A DNA stretch of 64,000 bases from Streptococcus oralis (GCF_003943415.1 NZ_RJPK01000004.1:124001-188000), one strand, 5' to 3'; shown: positions 1 through 9,415, counted from the stretch's first letter. Notes: generated by a model from the sequence alone, not told the origin. Translations and numbers: made by a program.

Positions 1-96
1 AACCAAGAGTTCAAAAATAGCTTCTAGCAACTTGAACAGGGGTGCTAAAATCGACTCTTTGATGTAGGGTTTGAAGTAAGATAGTAAGTGTTTCAT
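1..96 (-). CDS. ABC transporter (exporter type), N-terminus only
   Basis: Only the first 32 codons are inside the window; the gene runs off the left edge. The peptide begins MKHLLSYFKPYIKESILAPL and is amphipathic, leading into a hydrophobic stretch, as at the N-terminus of ABC exporters with a fused membrane and ATPase domain. An AAGGGA ribosome binding site lies just upstream of the ATG. No ATPase motif can be seen here, so the family call rests on N-terminal resemblance to the pneumococcal multidrug-type exporter gene downstream of msrAB. Confidence 0.6.
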   Translation of the reverse strand, partial: MKHLLSYFKPYIKESILAPLFKLLEAIFELLV

Positions 97-122
97 AAGT
101 CCCTTCTATTCTTATTCTGGAA

Positions 123-146
123 ATGAAGAAAGTGGGAAGCCCCACC
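123..146 (-). terminator. Short terminator-like hairpin after msrAB
   Basis: On the minus strand GTGGG and CCCAC pair around GCTT, followed by a T-rich tail. It sits 10 bases after the msrAB stop. The stem is only 5 bp, so termination may be partial and the ABC gene downstream may be co-transcribed. Confidence 0.4.
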
Positions 147-155
147 CTCTCAGTT

Positions 156-1094
156 TTATTTGTTTAAGTAAGGTAATAGATAGCCATATCCTGCTTTTTC
201 CATCTCATCCTTGGCTACAAAACGCAAGGAAGCCGAATTGATACAGTAACGAAGGCCACCTAACTCCTGAGGTCCATCTGTGAAAACATGACCCAAGTGA
301 GCATTGCCTGACCGAGAACGAACCTCGATTCGCTCCATTCCATGGCTCAGGTCTTTGTAATAATGAATCAATTCTTTGGAAATCGGACGACTAAAACTTG
401 GCCAACCACAACCTGAAGCAAACTTATCCTTGGCGAAAAAGAGTGGTTCACCCGTCGTGATGTCTACATAAATTCCTTCTTCAAAGGTTTGATCATAGGC
501 ATTACTAAATGGCGCCTCTGTAGCATCTTCTTGGGTGACACGATAAGACTCTTCGGATAAACTTTCCTTTAACACTTCTTGACTAGGCTTTTCATAATTT
601 GATGCATCAACTAATGGCTTCTCCGCATCGGTCACATTGATATGACAGTAACCTGAAGGATTTTTCTTAAGATAGTCTTGATGGTAGTCTTCTGCTAAAA
701 TGTAGTGACGAAGTTTCTCCACTTCTACTGCAATCTTTCGACCCAGCATACGCTCCTGCTCCTGCACCACTGTATAGATAGCTAGCAAGTCTGCTTCATC
801 CTGATAATAGATCCCCGTTCGATATTGGCGACCACGATCATTCCCCTGCTGGTTAATAGACAAGGGATCGATGACTCGGAAATAATAGAGCAAAATCTCT
901 CGAAGTGACACTGCTTTCTCATCATAAATCACTTGAACCGTTTCTGCATGGTCTGTTTCCTTGAGCAGCTGATAATTGGTCGTTTCGACTTGCCCATTAG
1001 CGTATCCAACACTGGTTGCTAGCACTCCAGAAACTCGGGAAAAATACTCCTCTAAACCCCAAAAACAACCACCTGCTAGATAAATTTCTGCCAT
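156..1094 (-). CDS. msrAB: Bifunctional peptide methionine sulfoxide reductase MsrA/MsrB
   Basis: Repairs oxidised methionine in proteins: the MsrA half reduces the S-sulfoxide, the MsrB half the R-sulfoxide. MsrA occupies about residues 1-155 with the GCFWG signature (catalytic Cys10). MsrB occupies about 185-312 with GCGWPSF (228-234) and the catalytic RYCINS motif (Cys284). At 312 residues there is no signal peptide or thioredoxin-like N-terminal domain, so this matches the cytoplasmic single-chain form of streptococci, not the secreted three-domain form. An AAAGGAG ribosome binding site precedes the ATG. It is separated from thrB by a terminator and a BOX repeat, so it probably has its own transcription start. 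Confidence 0.95.
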   Translation of the reverse strand: MAEIYLAGGCFWGLEEYFSRVSGVLATSVGYANGQVETTNYQLLKETDHAETVQVIYDEKAVSLREILLYYFRVIDPLSINQQGNDRGRQYRTGIYYQDEADLLAIYTVVQEQERMLGRKIAVEVEKLRHYILAEDYHQDYLKKNPSGYCHINVTDAEKPLVDASNYEKPSQEVLKESLSEESYRVTQEDATEAPFSNAYDQTFEEGIYVDITTGEPLFFAKDKFASGCGWPSFSRPISKELIHYYKDLSHGMERIEVRSRSGNAHLGHVFTDGPQELGGLRYCINSASLRFVAKDEMEKAGYGYLLPYLNK

Positions 1095-1123
1095 CTTTAT
1101 TTCTCCTTTATCAAGTTTTTAAC

Positions 1124-1278
1124 TAATACTCTTCGAAAATCAAATTCAAACCACGTCAGCGTCGCCTTACCGTAGGTATGGTTACTGACTTCGTCAGTTC
1201 TATCCACAACCTCAAAACAGTGTTTTGAGCAACCTGCTGCTAGCTTCCTAGTTTGCTCTTTGATTTTCATTGGGTATA
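1124..1278 (-). repeat. BOX element (boxA-boxB-boxC)
   Basis: A complete BOX repeat read on the minus strand. It starts with a boxA-like segment (TATACCCAATGAAAATCAAA, 1278 down to 1259), continues through a boxB-like part containing the self-complementary CAAAACACTGTTTTG, and ends with a boxC-like segment closing at CTTCGAAGAGTATTA. BOX elements are interspersed, stem-loop-forming repeats of S. pneumoniae and close relatives. It lies between the thrB terminator and msrAB, so it would be in the 5' leader of msrAB if transcription starts upstream. Confidence 0.92.
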
Positions 1279-1289
1279 AACTTCTTTTC

Positions 1290-1333
1290 AAAAAAAGGAT
1301 GGGAAGCCCTCTGGTCAAGAGTTTCCCCATCCT
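1290..1333 (-). terminator. Terminator of hom-thrB
   Basis: On the minus strand AGGATGGG pairs with CCCATCCT across a 22-base loop, followed directly by seven T. It begins 14 bases after the thrB stop codon. Confidence 0.85.
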
Positions 1334-1346
1334 ATCTTCTATTTCT

Positions 1347-2216
1347 TTATTTTGCTTGGACACGGACACCTTGGGTATCAACTTTCAAATCATGCAGTTT
1401 GCCTTTGAAGGGTTGCTTTTGCAATTCTGCCTTAATCGCTGGCATCTTGTCATGAGAAGCCAAGACCATCACCGTTGGTCCGGCACCAGAAAGGTAGGTC
1501 GCATAGGCACCATTCTCTTTGGCTACTTGCTTAATCGTCGCAAATTCACGGACCAGACTTTGACGATAGCGCTCATGGAAGAGGTCCCCCTCGATTGCTT
1601 GACCAGCAGTCACCATGTCTCCTGCCAACAAGGCTGCAACCGCCACATTGGCGATAGAACTAGCTGCAACGGCTTCCTTGTAGGACAATTTTTTAGGCAA
1701 GACACCACGGCTATCGCGAGTGCGCAATTCATAGTTGGGAATATAAGCTAGAAAATCACACTCTGGGAAGTCAGCCACAATCGCTGAAACATTTCCTTCA
1801 ACGGAACTCGCAACAACAAGATTTCCATAGATAGCTGGAGCCACATTGTCAGGATGTCCTTCAATCTTGGTAGCCAACTGCAATTTGTCGTGGTTAGATA
1901 AGTTGAGATTGCCCAGTTGGTTGGCCAGTTCAATCCCAGCAACGATAACCGAGCTAGAAGAACCCAAACCACGCGCCAAGGGAACATCACTGGTCATTTT
2001 CAAGCGTCTCGGTTGCAAGTCAGGCGCAATTTGCAAGGCAATCTTAAGCAAAAGATTACGCTCGTCATGGGGAATCCATTTGCCAATCTGGTGTTCAATC
2101 AACCACTCATCCCGTTCTTCACAGACCTCAATTTGAAGATACTTGGTAACAGCTACACCGACCGAATCAAAACCTGGCCCAATATTGGCACTGGTTGCAG
2201 GTACAATAATCTTCAT
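1347..2216 (-). CDS. thrB: Homoserine kinase
   Basis: Phosphorylates homoserine in the threonine pathway. A GHMP kinase of 289 residues: the N-terminal [13 protein letters not shown] segment, the phosphate-binding ARGLGSSSS loop near residue 90, and the C-terminal SGAGPTVM motif are all present. The ATG is separated from the hom stop codon by one base, and its ribosome binding site lies inside the end of hom, so the two are translationally linked. No threonine synthase gene is seen nearby. Confidence 0.95.
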   Translation of the reverse strand: MKIIVPATSANIGPGFDSVGVAVTKYLQIEVCEERDEWLIEHQIGKWIPHDERNLLLKIALQIAPDLQPRRLKMTSDVPLARGLGSSSSVIVAGIELANQLGNLNLSNHDKLQLATKIEGHPDNVAPAIYGNLVVASSVEGNVSAIVADFPECDFLAYIPNYELRTRDSRGVLPKKLSYKEAVAASSIANVAVAALLAGDMVTAGQAIEGDLFHERYRQSLVREFATIKQVAKENGAYATYLSGAGPTVMVLASHDKMPAIKAELQKQPFKGKLHDLKVDTQGVRVQAK

Positions 2217-2217
2217 C

Positions 2218-3504
2218 CTATTCTCCTAACACCTTGAAGGTATTCAAGAGGTCAAATTCTGAAGCTTTGGCCAACTCAGCTGAAACATTCTCAAGTTGTG
2301 CTTTATTAATCTTATGAGTGATAATCACTACACGCGCCTTGTCACCCTCTTTGCCATCTTGGAGAATTTGCTTGAAGGAAATATCTTGAGCATTAAAGAT
2401 TTCAGCAAGTTTCAAGACCTGACCTTTTGAGTCTGGTGCCAAGATTGAGAAATAGTAGTTTGCTTTAACATCTTCTGGATTAGCCAAGACCAAGTCACGG
2501 CTGTATTCGTTGAAGTCTTTACCAATGGTACCATCATTCAAGCGACGAACGATACGGACAATGTCCGCTACCACACTTGTTGCAGTCGGTTTTTGACCCG
2601 CACCTGGTCCGTAATACATAGATTCACCGATACCGATAGATTCTACAAAAACAGCGTTCATTACCCCATTCACACTGGCAAGTGGGTGCGCTTTAGGTAG
2701 GAAGGTTGGAGTCACTTCTGCAGCAATACCTGAAGGAGTTTCCTCGATAGAACCAACCAATTTCACTACATAGCCAAGGTTTTGGGCAACAGCTACGTCT
2801 TCTGGCGTGATGTTGCGGATTCCCTTGTGGGCTACATCGTCAAAGGCAACCTTCATCCCAAAGGCAAACTGGCTCAAAATGACCATTTTGTAGGCTGCAT
2901 CAATCCCATCAACGTCATTTGTGGGGTCACTTTCTGCAAAACCTAATCTTTGTGCTTCAGCAAGAGCATCATCATAAGACCAGCCTTCTTCGACCATCTT
3001 GGTCATCATGAAGTTAGAAGTTCCGTTCACCACACCAAGGACACGAGTGATTTTGTCAGAAGCCAGCGAATTTGCCAAGGTACGAAGAATTGGAATCCCA
3101 CCAGCTACTGCTGCTTCGTAGTAGAGTGCCACATTGCGCTCTTTAGCGATTTCTAGCAATTCTGCTCCATGGACAGCCAAAAGATCCTTGTTAGCAGTAA
3201 CAACGTGTTTCCCAGCTTCCAAGGCACGAGTGATAAAGGTCTTAGCAGGCTCAATACGCCCCATCAGTTCCACTACGATTGTAATGTCCTTGTCTGCTAA
3301 AATATCATCTACATTAGTCACAAAGTTAAAGTCATTTCCTGCTGCAAGCAAGCGGTTCTTTTCATCTTCATCCTTGACCAATACCTTGGCCACTTCAATC
3401 TCTGAATGAGCTGACTGAACGATTTTTTCTCCATTTTCCTTTAGGAGGAATGGCACACCACTTGCAACGGTACCAAATCCAAGTAAAGCAATTTTAACTG
3501 TCAT
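2218..3504 (-). CDS. hom: Homoserine dehydrogenase
   Basis: NADP-dependent reduction of aspartate semialdehyde to homoserine, shared by threonine and methionine synthesis. The 428-residue protein has an N-terminal Rossmann fold ([14 protein letters not shown]), the central catalytic domain with the [11 protein letters not shown] region, and a C-terminal ACT domain ([13 protein letters not shown]), as expected for a feedback-regulated enzyme. The reading frame is open 11 codons further upstream, but AGGAG lies 6 bases before the ATG at 3504, so that start is used here. First gene of the hom-thrB operon. Confidence 0.95.
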   Translation of the reverse strand: MTVKIALLGFGTVASGVPFLLKENGEKIVQSAHSEIEVAKVLVKDEDEKNRLLAAGNDFNFVTNVDDILADKDITIVVELMGRIEPAKTFITRALEAGKHVVTANKDLLAVHGAELLEIAKERNVALYYEAAVAGGIPILRTLANSLASDKITRVLGVVNGTSNFMMTKMVEEGWSYDDALAEAQRLGFAESDPTNDVDGIDAAYKMVILSQFAFGMKVAFDDVAHKGIRNITPEDVAVAQNLGYVVKLVGSIEETPSGIAAEVTPTFLPKAHPLASVNGVMNAVFVESIGIGESMYYGPGAGQKPTATSVVADIVRIVRRLNDGTIGKDFNEYSRDLVLANPEDVKANYYFSILAPDSKGQVLKLAEIFNAQDISFKQILQDGKEGDKARVVIITHKINKAQLENVSAELAKASEFDLLNTFKVLGE

Positions 3505-3535
3505 GTTTGTCTCCTCGAAATTTTCTGATATAGCC

Positions 3536-3544
3536 ATTATAACA
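3536..3544 (-). promoter_or_regulatory. Extended -10 promoter of hom-thrB
   Basis: TGtTATAAT on the minus strand with the -10 hexamer at 3536-3541. No good -35 hexamer is visible, which fits extended -10 promoters common in pneumococci. Confidence 0.65.
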
Positions 3545-3594
3545 GAATTTTTCGAAAATTCCTATCCAAGGAAACCACTATTTATCGATAGAAA

Positions 3595-3626
3595 AGAAAA
3601 AACGAATCATGGGATTCGTCTTTTCT
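3595..3626. terminator. Terminator of mecA
   Basis: CGAATC and GATTCG (3603-3618) form a short perfect stem flanked by an A-run on one side and a T-run on the other, so it can act on either strand. It follows the mecA stop codon by about 30 bases. Confidence 0.75.
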
Positions 3627-3652
3627 GATAAGTAAAAATTGATTTCTAAAAA

Positions 3653-4393
3653 CTATGAATTAACTTTTTGAAGACCGAGCACAGCGTCGTGATTAATCAA
3701 GATGCGACCATACTCTTGTAAGACCGAACGACTGATATCACTGTCGTCTGCGAATTCACGCATACGAGCCAAGAGCCAGGCTGGGTATGGACTTGGATGA
3801 TTTTCAATATCGACTAAAATTGTCAAATAATAGTGGTCATTCATCTTATAGAGTTCAGATGTTTCCATCTCAAAAGCCACTGTTTTAGCAAAAGCAACTA
3901 GGTCAGCAAGATTTGCGAAACGCAAGATATAGTAGATATAAGGTTCTTTCTTGTTCTCCGTTTCCTTTTCTGTTTGCTCTTGCTCTTCTTCTTTAGCTTC
4001 TACCTGTTCTAGAGACTGAATAGCTTCAATATCGTCCTTGGTCTTTTCTGCGATACTCTTTTCCAAGGTTTTGAGAAATTCGTCCGGCGACATTTGGGCC
4101 AACTCTTCCATGTCAGGTAGGTCCGCCAAATCTTCAAAATCCAGATTTTGGTCAATCTTAGACTTGGTCACAAAGACATCGACCTTATCTGGTTTTGGCG
4201 TCACACGGAAACTCAGCATGCCACTATCCAAGAAATTGTCTGGCATCTCTAACTCATCTAAAATAGCATAGAAAAACTCTTCGGTTTTTTCCTGAGGAAC
4301 GAGAAAGTCTGCAATCTCCATTCCCCGATCCATCAAATCATCTAAAGTCATCGTGATTTTCAGTGTTGTATCACTAATTTGTTTCATCTTCAT
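3653..4393 (-). CDS. mecA: Adaptor protein MecA
   Basis: Adaptor that delivers substrates to the ClpC/ClpP protease; in streptococci it targets the competence sigma factor ComX. The 246-residue protein has the N-terminal MecA domain (KQISDTTLKITM), a strongly acidic, glutamate-rich linker near residues 115-155, and the C-terminal ClpC-binding domain with NHPSPYPAWLLARMREFADD. The frame also opens at an ATG five codons upstream, but GAGG sits 8-9 bases before the ATG at 4393. Monocistronic, with its own promoter and terminator, back to back with the flippase gene. Confidence 0.93.
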   Translation of the reverse strand: MKMKQISDTTLKITMTLDDLMDRGMEIADFLVPQEKTEEFFYAILDELEMPDNFLDSGMLSFRVTPKPDKVDVFVTKSKIDQNLDFEDLADLPDMEELAQMSPDEFLKTLEKSIAEKTKDDIEAIQSLEQVEAKEEEQEQTEKETENKKEPYIYYILRFANLADLVAFAKTVAFEMETSELYKMNDHYYLTILVDIENHPSPYPAWLLARMREFADDSDISRSVLQEYGRILINHDAVLGLQKVNS

Positions 4394-4423
4394 ATCTAGT
4401 AACCTCATACTTTCAGTCTATCT

Positions 4424-4452
4424 ATTATACTAGATTTTTACGATTTTATCAA
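4424..4452 (-). promoter_or_regulatory. Promoter of mecA
   Basis: TTGATA (4447-4452) and TATAAT (4424-4429) on the minus strand with a 17-base spacer. A near-consensus housekeeping promoter about 30 bases before the mecA start. Confidence 0.85.
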
Positions 4453-4470
4453 AAGAATGAAGCGAGAATG

Positions 4471-4479
4471 TGATATAAT
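4471..4479 (+). promoter_or_regulatory. Extended -10 promoter of the flippase gene
   Basis: TGaTATAAT with the hexamer at 4474-4479, 36 bases before the ATG at 4516. No clear -35. It diverges from the mecA promoter with less than 25 bases between the two elements. Confidence 0.65.
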
Positions 4480-4515
4480 ACTAGATATGATTTTAGATTT
4501 AAGAAAGAAAGTTCA

Positions 4516-5994
4516 ATGAAAAATATAAAAGTAAATGCCTTGGCCAGCTTGCTGGTCAATATTCTCAATATCGTTTTTCCACTGATAACCAACCCTTATC
4601 TGACGCGGATTCTCAGCAAATCCAATTACGGTTATTTCAATACAGCCAATACCTGGGCAAGTTTCGTTATTCCACTAGCTGCCTTTGGAATATACAACTA
4701 CGGGATTCGAGCTATTAGTAAGGTCAAGGACGACAAGAATAAAATCAACTACGTCTTTTCTAAGTTGTTTTATATCTCGGTTTTCACCTCCCTCCTGACC
4801 ACTGGTATCTACTTCCTCATTATCTTCTTTGACACCAGCATTGAGAATCTGAAAGTCCTCTACTACATCCTAGGGGCCCAAGCACTCTTCCAATTTCTCA
4901 ATATCGAATGGATGAACGAGGCTTATGAAAATTATGCCTTCATCCTCTACAAAACGTTAATTATTCGAATTACCATGCTGGTCGCTATCTTCGCCTTTGT
5001 TAAAACGGCAGATGATATTGTTCCTTATGCTATCGTTATGACAGCGACCACTATCCTCAACTACCTGCTCAGTTTTCTTTGGATTAAGAGAGAAGTTTCT
5101 TTTGTTAAGATTGGTTTCGTCGAATTAGCTAAAGCTTCTAAACCACTCTTCACTATGCTTCTCTTAGCAAATGCTAATATGCTTTATACCTTGCTAGATA
5201 GAATGTTTATCACCAAGGGACCAGATGAAAACTACATTTCTTATTATACAATTGCCTATAGTATCGTCATGTTGATTGCCAGTGTCTTGAGTGGAGCTAT
5301 CAACGTCAGTATTCCACGCCTTGGCTACTATCTCGGTAAAAAGGATTACAAGTCCTATAATTATCTCGTGAATCAAGCGGCATCCTTATTCTATTTCCTT
5401 ATGGTTCCAACTAGTATCGGGATTATGATATTGGGACGGTACGCAACTGTTATTTATTCTTCTGAAAAATATCTTGAAGCGGGTATCGTAACTAGCGTCT
5501 TCGCTTTTCGTACCATCATTTGGGCTATTGAGTTGATTCTTGGTAAACAGATTATCTTTATCAACGACCATGAAAATCGCTTAACTGCCTTCTACTTCCT
5601 TGGTGGTGGTGCCAATATACTATTAAATAGCATCTTGTATTTCAATAATATTTTTGCACCTGAGTATTACATCGCTACGACCATTATCGCAGAAACTATC
5701 GTTGTTTTACTTGAAATTCATTTTATTAAGAAACACCAACTGATTAGTTTAAAAGAAATTTTTATAACCTTAACACGTTATAGCCTCATATCCCTTGGTT
5801 TTATCCCAATCTTCTATATTTTCAAGATGATTTTCCAAATCAATTCCTACACAGTAAACTTCAATATGATTCTCATGGTTCTTTCTACCGTAGCAACTTG
5901 TGGTATCTATTACCTCTTGACCCTCTTTATCACCAAAGACAAAACACTCCACTATGCACTGAACCTTGTACTTGCTAAATTAAAACGAAATTAA
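4516..5994 (+). CDS. Oligosaccharide flippase, MOP/PST family
   Basis: A 492-residue polytopic membrane protein with about 12-14 hydrophobic segments and the N-terminal motif LLVNILNIVFPLITNPYLTR of the polysaccharide transporter (Wzx-like) family. Such proteins flip undecaprenyl-linked sugar units across the membrane. It is the only + strand gene in this surface-polymer region and converges on the choline-binding esterase gene, with which it shares a terminator. Given LicD enzymes and a polymerase next door, the likely cargo is a teichoic-acid type precursor or its variant, but this is inferred from position. It is not proven to be the pneumococcal TacF flippase, which normally sits in another lic locus. 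Confidence 0.85.
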   Translation: MKNIKVNALASLLVNILNIVFPLITNPYLTRILSKSNYGYFNTANTWASFVIPLAAFGIYNYGIRAISKVKDDKNKINYVFSKLFYISVFTSLLTTGIYFLIIFFDTSIENLKVLYYILGAQALFQFLNIEWMNEAYENYAFILYKTLIIRITMLVAIFAFVKTADDIVPYAIVMTATTILNYLLSFLWIKREVSFVKIGFVELAKASKPLFTMLLLANANMLYTLLDRMFITKGPDENYISYYTIAYSIVMLIASVLSGAINVSIPRLGYYLGKKDYKSYNYLVNQAASLFYFLMVPTSIGIMILGRYATVIYSSEKYLEAGIVTSVFAFRTIIWAIELILGKQIIFINDHENRLTAFYFLGGGANILLNSILYFNNIFAPEYYIATTIIAETIVVLLEIHFIKKHQLISLKEIFITLTRYSLISLGFIPIFYIFKMIFQINSYTVNFNMILMVLSTVATCGIYYLLTLFITKDKTLHYALNLVLAKLKRN

Positions 5995-5996
5995 AA

Positions 5997-6035
5997 AAAT
6001 CCCCTACTGATAAATTAGTTGCCAGTAGGGGATTT
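5997..6035. terminator. Shared bidirectional terminator
   Basis: AAATCCCCTACTG (5997-6009) pairs perfectly with CAGTAGGGGATTT (6023-6035). It lies between the convergent flippase and esterase genes, with A and T runs on both sides, so it can end both transcripts. Confidence 0.92.
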
Positions 6036-6040
6036 CTTCT

Positions 6041-8566
6041 TTATTCTTTTTCTTTCTTTTCAGAAGCGTTGGCTTCTAGATTTGAATCTTGTTTAGGTTG
6101 TTCAACAATAGAGGAATTAGCTTCTTGTTTCTGTTCTGGCTTGACTGCATCGCTATTTACAGCAGCAACAGCCTGTTTCCAGATTCCTTCTTCGTATACT
6201 TTGTAACCATCAGGTGTTGTTGCGTTCTTCAACAAAGAACCATCAGCTTGGAAATAGTACCAATTACCATCAAGCTGTTTCCAACCTGTTTGCATAGCTC
6301 CTGACTCATCAAAGTAATAATGTTCACCATTTACTTTATGAAGGCCAACCAACATGGTTCCATCTTCAGGATTTAGATAATACCAGACGCCTTTGTCTTT
6401 TATCCAACCAGTTTTCATGGCTCCATTTGATTCAAAGTAACGATAATGATTATCAAACCATTTCCAGCCTGTTTGCATGGCTCCTGATGCACTAAAGTAA
6501 TATTGCTTACCATCTACTTGTTGGAAACCGACCAGCATGATACCTTCCTGAGATTCAAGGTAATACCATTTCTCATTATCCTTAAACCAACCAGTCTTCA
6601 TAGCCCCTGAGTCAGCGTAGTAATGCCAGTGTTTATCAAGCCATTGCCAGCCTGTTTGCATTGCACCGCTGGTGTTCAAATAGTAGCGCGTACCATTGAT
6701 TTCTTGTTTCCCGGTCTGCATAATACCATCTTGATTTAGGTAATACCATTTCTCATTATCCTTAATCCAGCCAGTTTTCATAGCTCCTGAGTTCGCATAG
6801 TAATACCAATTGTTCTCTAGCCATTTCCAGCCCGTTTGCATTGCACCGCTAGCGTTTAAATAGTAACGAACACCATTTATATCTTGTCTGCCAGTTAACA
6901 TGATGCCATCTTTATCCAGATAATACCAAGTATCCTGATCCTTGATCCAGCCAGTTTTCATAGCTCCAGAACTTGCAAAATAGTTCCAGTGACCATCAAC
7001 AAAGGCCCAACCGGTTTGCATGACACCTTCTTGATTAAAGTAATATGTACTTCCATTGATATTCTTTTTACCAACGGTCTTTAGACCATCCTCATCATAG
7101 AAATACCAATTTGAATCAATCTTTTGCCAAGTTAAAGGGTTACCTGCTGTTTGGAGTGCACCACTGTCTGCAAAGAACATCTTCTTGCCATTAAAGAATT
7201 GATTTCCTGTTAGCATCTTTCCATCTGCTGCAAAGAGATATTTCTTCCCTCCAATTTCAGAAAGCTCACTAAATCGTCTAGCACCATTTGATTGGATATA
7301 ATACCAATGACCATCCAGCTTGAACCAACCACCAGTTTGCATTTTACCATTTTGGTTCAAATAGTAGTCATTTCCCTTGGCATTTTCTCCCCAATCATCA
7401 TTAAGGTGAAGCCAGCGTCCTGCTTGCATTTGCCCTTTTCCATTAAAGAAGTAAGTGGCTCCGCCAATCTCTTTCCAACCGATAGCCATTTCCCCGTCAG
7501 CCAAGCGATATTTCCAGTAGCCACCTTCTTGATACCATTTTTCGTCAACTACAGGGATGTCCGGGAAGAGATTAGAAACATTGGCAAATCCGCTATCACT
7601 AATATCAAAAACGGTAGCATCTTGAGTTTGACTAGAAGCTCTGAGAACTTGAATATTTTTCTTTTGGAGATATTCTCTGGTTGAAGCAACATTAATATCA
7701 CCACCAGTTGTCTGAATAATCATCTTTGGAGATAGGTTTTCTAGAAAATTAATCGTATTTGAAATTGTCGCATCATAATGATGATTCCATTTCATCATAT
7801 CAACCTTGCCGATAACTGGGCCTAACTTATCTTCCGCTCCTTCGGCATTATCCAAATCTCCACCAAGGTAGATTCTCTTTCCTGCCACAGTCACCACTGA
7901 AACGATAGAGTTGGAGTTATCATCTAGAACTTTTTTCAGATTCCCCTCAGCATCATATTCATTCTTATAATTATAGAGTTGGATATCCATATCACCTAAT
8001 TTAAAGCGACTATCCTCGTCTGTAATATTCTGAATAAGAGTAACTCCTCGTTTGTGTGCGGTTCTCAAAGCATTATCATAATTGAAAAGATTATCCCAGA
8101 GTCCCCAGTGTGAGGTGATCCGATCATCTGAATATTTTTTTAAATAAAACTTACCAACTTGGTAACGATTAAGTATCTCATCTGCTCCGCCGATATGGTC
8201 ACTATGTACATGGGTTCCCAAAATAAAATCTAATTTTTCAACACCAATCTGATCAAGATGGCGAATCAAACGGTCTTCCAAGACTTGATAATTTCTCATG
8301 GAAATTCCCCAGCGGCTTGGATAGCGTGGGTCACTCCCATCAGGAAAGTCATAATCTTCCCCCATGTCAATCAAGGCATAATGACCATTGCTTTCCAGAA
8401 GGATAGCATCACTCCCGGATTTTGCTTTAGTATTTATGAAATGGATACGATTACCTGAACCAGCAGTAATGGTGTCTGCATTAACTTGTTGTGATAAACC
8501 AATCAACACAAAAAGGAAAGCAAGTAAACTATAACTGACTGATTTAACTAATCTTTTATTCTTCAT
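6041..8566 (-). CDS. Choline-binding phosphorylcholine esterase-like protein (Pce/CbpE family)
   Basis: Secreted surface protein of 841 residues. It has a signal peptide (about residues 1-30, cleavage near VNA-DT), a metallo-beta-lactamase-fold domain to about 340 with the metal motif THVHSDHIGG, GGDLDN and KWNHHYD, then about 20 choline-binding repeats of 20-22 residues, and a charged tail ending in KKEKE. Pce removes phosphocholine from teichoic acid, and the catalytic domain here is clearly homologous. Pneumococcal Pce carries roughly half as many repeats and lies elsewhere, so this looks like a paralogue or a mitis-group variant. AAGGAG lies 8 bases before the ATG at 8566; a GTG further upstream overlaps that site and is unlikely to be used. 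The neighbouring LicD genes add phosphocholine, which this protein could bind and remove. Confidence 0.88.
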   Translation of the reverse strand: MKNKRLVKSVSYSLLAFLFVLIGLSQQVNADTITAGSGNRIHFINTKAKSGSDAILLESNGHYALIDMGEDYDFPDGSDPRYPSRWGISMRNYQVLEDRLIRHLDQIGVEKLDFILGTHVHSDHIGGADEILNRYQVGKFYLKKYSDDRITSHWGLWDNLFNYDNALRTAHKRGVTLIQNITDEDSRFKLGDMDIQLYNYKNEYDAEGNLKKVLDDNSNSIVSVVTVAGKRIYLGGDLDNAEGAEDKLGPVIGKVDMMKWNHHYDATISNTINFLENLSPKMIIQTTGGDINVASTREYLQKKNIQVLRASSQTQDATVFDISDSGFANVSNLFPDIPVVDEKWYQEGGYWKYRLADGEMAIGWKEIGGATYFFNGKGQMQAGRWLHLNDDWGENAKGNDYYLNQNGKMQTGGWFKLDGHWYYIQSNGARRFSELSEIGGKKYLFAADGKMLTGNQFFNGKKMFFADSGALQTAGNPLTWQKIDSNWYFYDEDGLKTVGKKNINGSTYYFNQEGVMQTGWAFVDGHWNYFASSGAMKTGWIKDQDTWYYLDKDGIMLTGRQDINGVRYYLNASGAMQTGWKWLENNWYYYANSGAMKTGWIKDNEKWYYLNQDGIMQTGKQEINGTRYYLNTSGAMQTGWQWLDKHWHYYADSGAMKTGWFKDNEKWYYLESQEGIMLVGFQQVDGKQYYFSASGAMQTGWKWFDNHYRYFESNGAMKTGWIKDKGVWYYLNPEDGTMLVGLHKVNGEHYYFDESGAMQTGWKQLDGNWYYFQADGSLLKNATTPDGYKVYEEGIWKQAVAAVNSDAVKPEQKQEANSSIVEQPKQDSNLEANASEKKEKE
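6218..7510 (-). repeat. Tandem choline-binding repeat array with three-repeat higher-order units
   Basis: About 20 GW-type repeats coded on the minus strand. From about 7070 downward they fall into a repeating trio: one with an xxxING(x)xYYxN core, one with GWxWLxxxWxYYxxSGAMKT, and one with GWIKDxxxWYYL. Each trio spans about 60 residues (roughly 180-190 bases) and occurs four times plus a partial copy. The nucleotide sequence is similar between copies, which suggests recent tandem duplication. Confidence 0.8.
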
Positions 8567-8602
8567 CTTGAACACTCCTTTCTCGATGAAAACAATCTCT
8601 TA

Positions 8603-9415
8603 CTAATCAATCCAATAATTCTTATCAGTTCCTGGAACCTGCTGTTCAACAGGTGGTGGAGTCATATAGTCTGCTCCAAATTCGTAGACAAGAATTTCAT
8701 GGTATTTTCTCGGAGCCTTCACTACGATGTTTTCGTATGGCATATCCATCAGATCATAGAGCCATTCTTTTTTGATTCCCTCTGGAAAGCTTGGATCAAA
8801 TATCGTACAGGTAAGATCTGTAGCTTGATTTACACTATATTTCAAAGCAAGGTTCTCTAATTTTTGATTCCAAGTTTGTGGAGAGCTTAGACGGAAAATA
8901 GCTGACCCAATATAACGAGGCAGATTTTTAAGTCCACCATTCTCAGACTTGATCCCTTTAAAATTCAAAGAAGAAAGGCGGACAAAGTGTTTATAGAGCT
9001 TCATTTTCTTACAATCACTTTCCTCCGTCACGACACCATCGTATGGAAAAATATCAACGCAAGTTCCCAATACGACTGTCGGGTCCAGAAGATTGGCGTC
9101 TCTACGTGTTCTAATGTCATGAACACGCATATAACTGTACGGATAGCCTTTTGTTTCTCTAAATGAAATCAATTTGTAGTAGGGATGATTCTCATTTTTT
9201 AAAACCTTATAAAGCTTTTCAAATTCATCTCGCGCCAAGGAAATATCCGTATCATCATCCCAAGGGATAAATCCTTTATGTCGGACAGCTCCTAGTAAGG
9301 TTCCAAAATCAATAAAATATTTAATCTGGTGCTGTTCACATAATTCATGTAGATACTTTAAAATATCCAACTCCACTTGTTTTATTTCTTCAAGACTTAA
9401 AACTCTCTCAGACAT
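8603..9415 (-). CDS. LicD family protein
   Basis: 270 residues. LicD enzymes transfer phosphocholine (or a related nucleotide-activated group) to sugars of teichoic acids or glycans. The conserved block GTLLGAVRHKGFIPWDDDTDI is at residues 38-58, with the metal-binding WDDD; the family's C-terminal YMTPPPVEQQVPG-type motif is near the end. AGGAG lies upstream of the ATG. It is the last of four co-directional polymer genes before the choline-binding esterase. The 36-base gap to that gene has no clear terminator, so the esterase could be on the same transcript. The sugar acceptor cannot be read from sequence. Confidence 0.88.
   Translation of the reverse strand: MSERVLSLEEIKQVELDILKYLHELCEQHQIKYFIDFGTLLGAVRHKGFIPWDDDTDISLARDEFEKLYKVLKNENHPYYKLISFRETKGYPYSYMRVHDIRTRRDANLLDPTVVLGTCVDIFPYDGVVTEESDCKKMKLYKHFVRLSSLNFKGIKSENGGLKNLPRYIGSAIFRLSSPQTWNQKLENLALKYSVNQATDLTCTIFDPSFPEGIKKEWLYDLMDMPYENIVVKAPRKYHEILVYEFGADYMTPPPVEQQVPGTDKNYWID

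Noticed and set aside
1097..1381. 94-codon minus-strand ORF upstream of msrAB
   Set aside because: It runs through the BOX repeat and the thrB terminator and overlaps thrB; its sequence is explained by the repeat.
6218..7510. Regular repeats that could be mistaken for a CRISPR array
   Set aside because: They are in frame inside a protein and code choline-binding GW repeats; there are no conserved spacers or cas genes.
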